17,055 nt of DNA from JAEYLA01 sp035561315 (GTDB lineage Bacteria; Bacillota; Clostridia; Christensenellales; CAG-138). The stretch lies in assembly GCA_035561315.1 (NCBI GenBank), contig DATMXR010000277.1:1-17055 (forward strand), read 5' to 3'. The notes below the pieces were generated by a model. It had not been told where the DNA came from and ran no database searches. It saw only the letters and a list, made by a program, of their open reading frames with translations. Each line of letters opens with the position of its first letter. The first letter of the stretch is position 1. Below, one piece after another: positions 13,290 to 17,055 of this stretch. The translations under genes and the position numbers were made by a program.

Positions 13290-14981
13290 ATGCATTTACA
13301 CAAATTGCAGTCTACCATTGCACAGGCGGTCAAGGGGAATGCGACATTTGTAATCAAAAATGCGCGCGTTGTCAATGTGTTCACGCTTGAAATCATACAC
13401 GGGGATATCGCGCTTGCGGGCGAGCGTATCCTGGGCGTGGGCGGAAGCTACACGGCGGACCAGGAATACGACGCGGCGGGCGCTTTTGTTTGCCCCGGTT
13501 TTATCGACGCGCACGTCCACATCGAAAGCTCCATGTCCACGCCCGTGAGCTTTGCGCGCACGGTGCTGCCGCACGGCACCACGACGGTCATCGCTGACCC
13601 GCATGAGATCGCGAACGTCGCGGGCGGCGCGGGGCTTACCTACATGCTGGAGCAGTTTGAAAACCTGCCGCTTTCCATCTATATGATGCTGCCCTCCTGC
13701 GTGCCCTGCCTGCCGTTCGAGCACAATGGGGCAGTACTTTCCGCAAGGGAACTTGCTTCGTTTGCCTCCCACCCGCGCGTGCTGGGCCTGGGCGAGGTGA
13801 TGGATTATCCTTCCGTCGCCGCGGGGGACCCCAAAATGCTCGAAAAGCTGCTGCTGTTCTCCGGCAGGCCCATAGACGGCCATGCGCCGCTGCTAAACGG
13901 CCGCGGCCTGCACGCTTACCGCATCGCGGGGCCAAGTAGCGACCACGAATGCTCCAACTACGACGAGGTATTGGAAAAACTCAGGACCGGCATGCATATC
14001 CAGCTTCGCATGGGTTCGGCGGCGCACGGCATCGAGGCCATACTCCGCCGCATCGCCTATGAGGAGCTGCCTACGGACAATATGTCCTTCTGCACGGACG
14101 ACAAGCACCTGGAGGATATCCGCCGGGATGGTCATATCAACTATATTTTAAGGCGCGCCGTGGCCTGCGGCCTCAACCCGCTCGTCGCGGTGCGCATGGC
14201 GACATGGAACGCCGCGCGGCATTACGGATTGAAGGATATCGGCGCCATCGCGCCGGGCTGCCGTGCGGACCTGGTGCTTCTGCCGAATTTGGACAGCTTC
14301 CGCCCGCTCGCTGTGTTTACGGGCGGGGTGCTCTATAAGGACGCGCCGCTGCCCATGCCCCCGCCGCCCGCCGAGGTATTGAACAGCGTGCACTTAAAAC
14401 CCAGGGCCGCAAACTCGCTCGCGCTCAAGGCGGCGGGCCCCATGCCCGTGATCGAGCTTATTCCGGGCCAGCTCGTCACCAAGCTGAGCGTGCGCGAAGT
14501 CCCGCATGAGGGCGGGCTGTTCCAAAGCGGCTGGGGCCTCAATAAGCTGGCGGTTTTGGAGCGCCACCGCGCCACGGGCAACATCGGCCTGGGCATATTG
14601 AGCGGGCTTGGCGTTGTGAACGGCGCTTTAGGCTCCACCGTAGCGCACGATTCCCACAACCTCATTGTGGTTGGCGACAACGACGCGGATATGCATACCG
14701 CCATAGACGCCCTGGAAAAAAGCGGCGGCGGCTATGTGGTGGTGCGCGGCGGCAAGGTCCGGGCGCTCCTTCCGCTGCCCATCGCGGGGCTGATTACGGA
14801 AGCGCCGCTCGAAGAGATACTGGAAACGCAGCGCAAGCTCTTGCAGGAGGCGGCGCTGCTCAATATACAGAGTTCGTCCGATCCGTTTATCACGCTTTCT
14901 TTCCTGGCGCTGCCCGTTATCCCCGAGGGCAGGCTGACGGACATGGGCGTATTCCAGGTTTCCGCCCAGCGGTTCCTGTAA
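13290..14981 (+). CDS. ade: Adenine deaminase (Ade/AdeC family)
   Basis: Metal-dependent amidohydrolase converting adenine to hypoxanthine and ammonia. The 563 residues equal the usual length of this bacterial family. Landmarks: PGFIDAHVHIESS with H75 and H77, LPHGTTTVIADPHEIANV, GLGEVMDYP with E169, RPIDGHAP with H198, SSDHE with H219, SFCTDDKH with the catalytic aspartate at about 270, then NPLVAVRMATWNAARHYGL. The C-terminal part includes the HDSHNLIVVGDND block typical of AdeC. It starts at the ATG after AGGTGA and is divergent from hydA-guaD, sharing a 382-base intergenic region. No clear terminator follows it, so some transcripts may read into the aminotransferase leader. Confidence 0.97.
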   Translation: MHLHKLQSTIAQAVKGNATFVIKNARVVNVFTLEIIHGDIALAGERILGVGGSYTADQEYDAAGAFVCPGFIDAHVHIESSMSTPVSFARTVLPHGTTTVIADPHEIANVAGGAGLTYMLEQFENLPLSIYMMLPSCVPCLPFEHNGAVLSARELASFASHPRVLGLGEVMDYPSVAAGDPKMLEKLLLFSGRPIDGHAPLLNGRGLHAYRIAGPSSDHECSNYDEVLEKLRTGMHIQLRMGSAAHGIEAILRRIAYEELPTDNMSFCTDDKHLEDIRRDGHINYILRRAVACGLNPLVAVRMATWNAARHYGLKDIGAIAPGCRADLVLLPNLDSFRPLAVFTGGVLYKDAPLPMPPPPAEVLNSVHLKPRAANSLALKAAGPMPVIELIPGQLVTKLSVREVPHEGGLFQSGWGLNKLAVLERHRATGNIGLGILSGLGVVNGALGSTVAHDSHNLIVVGDNDADMHTAIDALEKSGGGYVVVRGGKVRALLPLPIAGLITEAPLEEILETQRKLLQEAALLNIQSSSDPFITLSFLALPVIPEGRLTDMGVFQVSAQRFL

Positions 14982-14993
14982 GCGGGAATAATT

Positions 14994-15029
14994 AAAATTG
15001 CATCACCCATAACAAAAAATTGCATGCAA
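14994..15029 (+). repeat. Direct repeat plus palindrome upstream of the aminotransferase promoter
   Basis: The 10-base word AAAATTGCAT occurs at 14994-15003 and again at 15016-15025, exactly 22 bases apart (two helical turns, same face). The second copy runs into the perfect palindrome TTGCATGCAA (15020-15029). The block ends 16 bases before the -10 box of the aminotransferase promoter, so it is well placed to be an operator. Confidence 0.6.
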
Positions 15030-15042
15030 ACTGCAAAAAATA

Positions 15043-15051
15043 TGATATACT
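15043..15051 (+). promoter_or_regulatory. Extended -10 promoter of the aminotransferase gene
   Basis: TGA-TATACT is an extended -10 box. No strong -35 lies at 16-18 bases; TTGCAT at 15020-15025 is 20 bases away. Transcription would begin near 15058, producing a leader of about 200 bases before the ATG at 15261. Confidence 0.7.
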
Positions 15052-15057
15052 CATACG

Positions 15058-15260
15058 TAACCCCTTGGATTCGCCGGCCGCATGGTCGGCGGTTCCTTTA
15101 TGCGGCGCGGTACGAATCGCATATGTATGGCAATGCGGCCTGAAACGGATGCTTTAAAACCGAATGCAGCCCATTCCATATATTCCTGCATAATATGACG
15201 GGTAAAGAAACGCAACGCCGCGTATTGCGGCGCGCGAATAAAATTAAGCAGGAGTATGGC
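15058..15260 (+). promoter_or_regulatory. Structured 5' leader of the aminotransferase gene, class not recognised
   Basis: Three folds are visible. First, CGCCGGCC / GGTCGGCG around GCAT (15072-15091), with GATTCG (15068-15073) able to pair with CGAATC (15113-15118). Second, a long irregular hairpin from 15123 to 15183: ATGTATGG-C-AATG pairs with CATT-CCATATAT (one bulge, one G-T), continued inward by GGC/GCC and capped by CGG/CCG. Third, CGCCGC / GCGGCG around GTATT (15216-15232), shortly before the ribosome binding site. I could not match it to a riboswitch or T-box class. No other gene is seen in this stretch. Confidence 0.55.
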
Positions 15261-16541
15261 ATGCGTTACACCGAACTATCGTTTCTGCAGTTGCAGGCGG
15301 AGCACAGGGAGGTACAGTCCGCGTTTCTTGTGGCGAAGGCAAAAGGCCTTAAGCTCGATATGTCCCGCGGGAAGCCGGGAAGCGACCAGCTCGACATCTC
15401 CATGGAGCTGCTGACAAATTTGGTTACGCCGGAGGACTGCGTGGAAAACGGCCTGGACGTGCGCAATTACGGCCTGCTGGACGGCCTCCCCTCCTGCAAG
15501 CGGCTGTTTGCGGAGCTATTGGGCGTGAGGGAGGAGCAGGTGTTCATCGGCGGAAACGCGAGCCTGCAGCTGATGTACGACACCATCGCGAAAGCCTACA
15601 CGCACGGCCTCCTGCACAGCGAAAAGCCCTGGAGCCGGCTTGAGAATGTGAAGTTCCTCTGCCCCGTCCCCGGCTACGACCGGCATTTCGGCGTGTCCGA
15701 AAGCTTCAAAATGGAGATGCTCTCCATCCCCATGACGCCGGAGGGCCCGGATATGGACGCCGTAGAGGAGGCCGTTAAGGACCCGGACGTACGCGGCATG
15801 TGGTGCGTGCCGAAATATAGTAACCCCGAAGGCATCATCTATTCGGAAGCCGTTATCGCCCGCATCGCGGCCTTAAAGCCCGCAGCGCCCGACTTTATAC
15901 TCATGTGGGACAACGCGTACTGCGTGCACGAGTTCGACGGGCCGTTCGTTCCCTTTGCGGAGATACTCTCCCTTTGCGAGCGGGCGGGAAGCCCGGACAT
16001 GGTGTTTGAATTCGCCTCCACCTCCAAGATCACGCTGCCGGGTGCGGGCGTCGCCTGCATGGCGGCAAGCAAGGCGAATTTGGACCATATCAGAAAAATC
16101 GCCAGCTATCAGACCATCGGCTTTGACAAGGTCAACCAGCTGCGCCATGTGCGGTTCCTCAAAAACAGGGAGAACGTGCTTGAATTAATGAAAAAGCACG
16201 CCGCCATACTCAAGCCCAAGTTTGAAGCCGTGCTGAGCACTTTGGATACCGAGATCGCGCCTTTAGGCATCGCGAGCTGGAACAGGCCCACGGGCGGATA
16301 TTTTATCAGCCTGGATTCGCTCCCCGGCTGCGCCAAGCGCACGCTTGCGCTGTGCAAGGAGGCGGGCGTGGTCATGACGAGCGCGGGCGCGACGCATCCT
16401 TACGGCCGTGACCCGAGGGATACCAACATCCGCATCGCGCCCACGCTGCCGCCCGTATCCGAGCTTACGGAGGCGATCGCCGTATTCTGTACCAGTCTCA
16501 GGCTCGCGGCGCTTGAAAAGCTGATGGCGGAAAAAACGTAA
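15261..16541 (+). CDS. PLP-dependent class I aminotransferase, AspT/MocR-like aspartate aminotransferase group
   Basis: Fold-type I aminotransferase that most resembles the AspT group (Pfam Aminotran_MocR domain) found in actinobacteria and some Firmicutes, which transaminates aspartate with 2-oxoglutarate. Start chosen at 15261 because AGGAG lies seven bases upstream and MRYTELSFLQLQAEHREV matches the family; the frame is open back to an ATG at 15195 without a ribosome binding site. The resulting 426 residues show the N-terminal SRGKPGSDQLD (substrate region), KYSNPEG with N188, WDNAY with D217 (PLP ring nitrogen) and Y220, STSKITLPGAG with Schiff-base lysine K256, and NIRIAPTLPP with the carboxylate-binding arginine near the end. 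The substrate is inferred from family only. It has its own promoter and a long structured leader. Confidence 0.9.
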   Translation: MRYTELSFLQLQAEHREVQSAFLVAKAKGLKLDMSRGKPGSDQLDISMELLTNLVTPEDCVENGLDVRNYGLLDGLPSCKRLFAELLGVREEQVFIGGNASLQLMYDTIAKAYTHGLLHSEKPWSRLENVKFLCPVPGYDRHFGVSESFKMEMLSIPMTPEGPDMDAVEEAVKDPDVRGMWCVPKYSNPEGIIYSEAVIARIAALKPAAPDFILMWDNAYCVHEFDGPFVPFAEILSLCERAGSPDMVFEFASTSKITLPGAGVACMAASKANLDHIRKIASYQTIGFDKVNQLRHVRFLKNRENVLELMKKHAAILKPKFEAVLSTLDTEIAPLGIASWNRPTGGYFISLDSLPGCAKRTLALCKEAGVVMTSAGATHPYGRDPRDTNIRIAPTLPPVSELTEAIAVFCTSLRLAALEKLMAEKT

Positions 16542-16563
16542 ATAAGCTTCAAACACATAACGA

Positions 16564-16590
16564 CAGGCGCGGATTTCCGCGCCTGCTTTT
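16564..16590 (+). terminator. Rho-independent terminator of the aminotransferase gene
   Basis: A perfect 9-bp stem CAGGCGCGG / CCGCGCCTG with an ATTT loop is followed by CTTTTCTAT. It begins 22 bases after the stop codon. On the minus strand it also lies directly behind the NUDIX gene, but the T run there (TCGTTATG) is poor. Confidence 0.9.
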
Positions 16591-16595
16591 CTATA

Positions 16596-17055
16596 CTATC
16601 TGTCCTCCAAACTCCGAACATACTTCTTCAGCGTCTCCACATGCATGGGATAGAGCGCGCCCGGCTCTTGAAGCAGTTCTTTCAGCTTGTCTACCGATAC
16701 CCACCGAAAAGCCTTCGCCTCATCGGAATAGGGCAGCAATTCCCCTTCCACATGGCAGAGGAATACGAATACCATGATGGGGTACTTCCCCGCCACGTTC
16801 TGCGCGCAGGAAAACGGCGTGAAGTTGACGACCCGGTAATCACCGCGTTATAGACTTGGGCGCCATCCTCGCCTAAGATTTCCGTCACGCTAAGCCCGGT
16901 TTCTTCTTTGATTTCCCTTCTCAATGCGTCAAATATGCTTTCAAACGCGCGGATTTTGCCCGCCGGGATTTCCAAGAGCCCGTTTTCCGAAGGCGCATCC
17001 TCTTTCCATCTTGCCTGCATCAGGATATGAGGTTCTCCGGAAAACTCCTTTATGA
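16596..17055 (-). pseudogene. NUDIX hydrolase, frameshifted and cut by window edge
   Basis: Two overlapping frames together make one NUDIX protein. The upstream part enters from the window edge (IKEFSGEPHILMQARWKEDAP) and contains a complete NUDIX box: G-x5-E-x7-REIKEETGL, from PAGKIRAFESIF to EETGL. Just past VYNAVIT the frame turns into unrelated, arginine- and serine-rich residues. The other frame begins RVVNFTPFSCAQN and continues VAGKYPIMVFVFLCHVEGEL to the end at SLEDR. Adding one base in the CCCGG run at 16832-16836 restores a continuous protein. This may be a real inactivating deletion or a sequencing/assembly error. Family members hydrolyse nucleoside diphosphate-linked compounds; the substrate is not predictable. 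The gene's start lies outside the window. Confidence 0.8.

Noticed and set aside
15100..15120. T-box antiterminator, suggested by GGCGCGGTACG
   Set aside because: The conserved T-box bulge sequence and specifier stem are absent, and an aminotransferase with this leader gives no codon-specifier match.
15082..15198. A 38-codon plus-strand reading frame in the aminotransferase leader (MVGGSFMRRGTNRIC...), a possible leader peptide
   Set aside because: No ribosome binding site precedes it, it has no run of a single regulatory amino acid, and it lies in DNA that is explained by RNA structure.
15195..15260. Longer N-terminus for the aminotransferase from the ATG at 15195
   Set aside because: No ribosome binding site there; the extra 22 residues are basic and unlike the family, whereas the ATG at 15261 has AGGAG at the right distance.
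16840..16860. Programmed ribosomal frameshift in the NUDIX gene
   Set aside because: No X-XXY-YYZ slippery heptamer or strong downstream hairpin is visible; a simple one-base deletion or sequence error explains it better.

Overview
This window looks like a chromosomal segment of a GC-rich member of the Bacillota, most likely Clostridia. The gene order yicC-remA-gmk-rpoZ-coaBC-priA is the classic Firmicutes order, and RemA is essentially a Firmicutes-type protein. Strong AGGAGG/GGGGG-type ribosome binding sites, TTG starts and TG-extended -10 boxes fit the same picture. A finer placement, such as a Christensenella-like or other anaerobic gut clostridium, is only a guess from codon bias and purine catabolism.

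Layout. (1) 1-5145, minus strand: a six-gene housekeeping operon, yicC > remA > gmk > rpoZ > coaBC > priA, driven by a good promoter at 5116-5145. gmk/rpoZ and rpoZ/coaBC overlap by 4 bases each (ATGA-type), and priA runs off the left edge. (2) 5146-5296: an intergenic stretch with a probable ligA terminator and a GC-rich foldable element. (3) 5297-9569, minus strand: a pcrA > ligA repair operon with its own extended -10 promoter. (4) 9681-10217, plus strand: a single VOC-family (glyoxalase-fold) gene, ending in a near-perfect bidirectional terminator shared with the convergent guaD. (5) 10225-14981: a divergent purine-catabolism locus. hydA (dihydropyrimidinase/hydantoinase family) and guaD (guanine deaminase) run leftward; ade (adenine deaminase) runs rightward. 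Both promoters are readable. (6) 15016-16590, plus strand: a class I aminotransferase of the AspT/MocR-like group behind a roughly 200-nt structured leader, ending in a strong terminator. (7) 16596-17055, minus strand: a NUDIX hydrolase cut by the window edge and broken by a one-base frameshift.

The most notable element is in the leader of hydA-guaD: an aptamer of the purine (guanine-type) riboswitch class at 12982-13055. It has the invariant J2/3 GTTTCTAC and a C at the ligand-pairing position, but unusual L2/L3 loops. It implies that a guanine-type base controls genes that destroy guanine and related rings, whereas this class usually controls purine synthesis and uptake. Ade would feed hypoxanthine and GuaD xanthine into the same catabolic pool; the HydA paralogue could open a purine-derived or pyrimidine ring. 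The second candidate for something undescribed is the structured leader of the aminotransferase gene, which contains a long irregular hairpin and mutually exclusive stems and which I could not match to a riboswitch class I know.

No tRNA or rRNA gene, CRISPR array, insertion sequence, phage gene or attachment site was seen.
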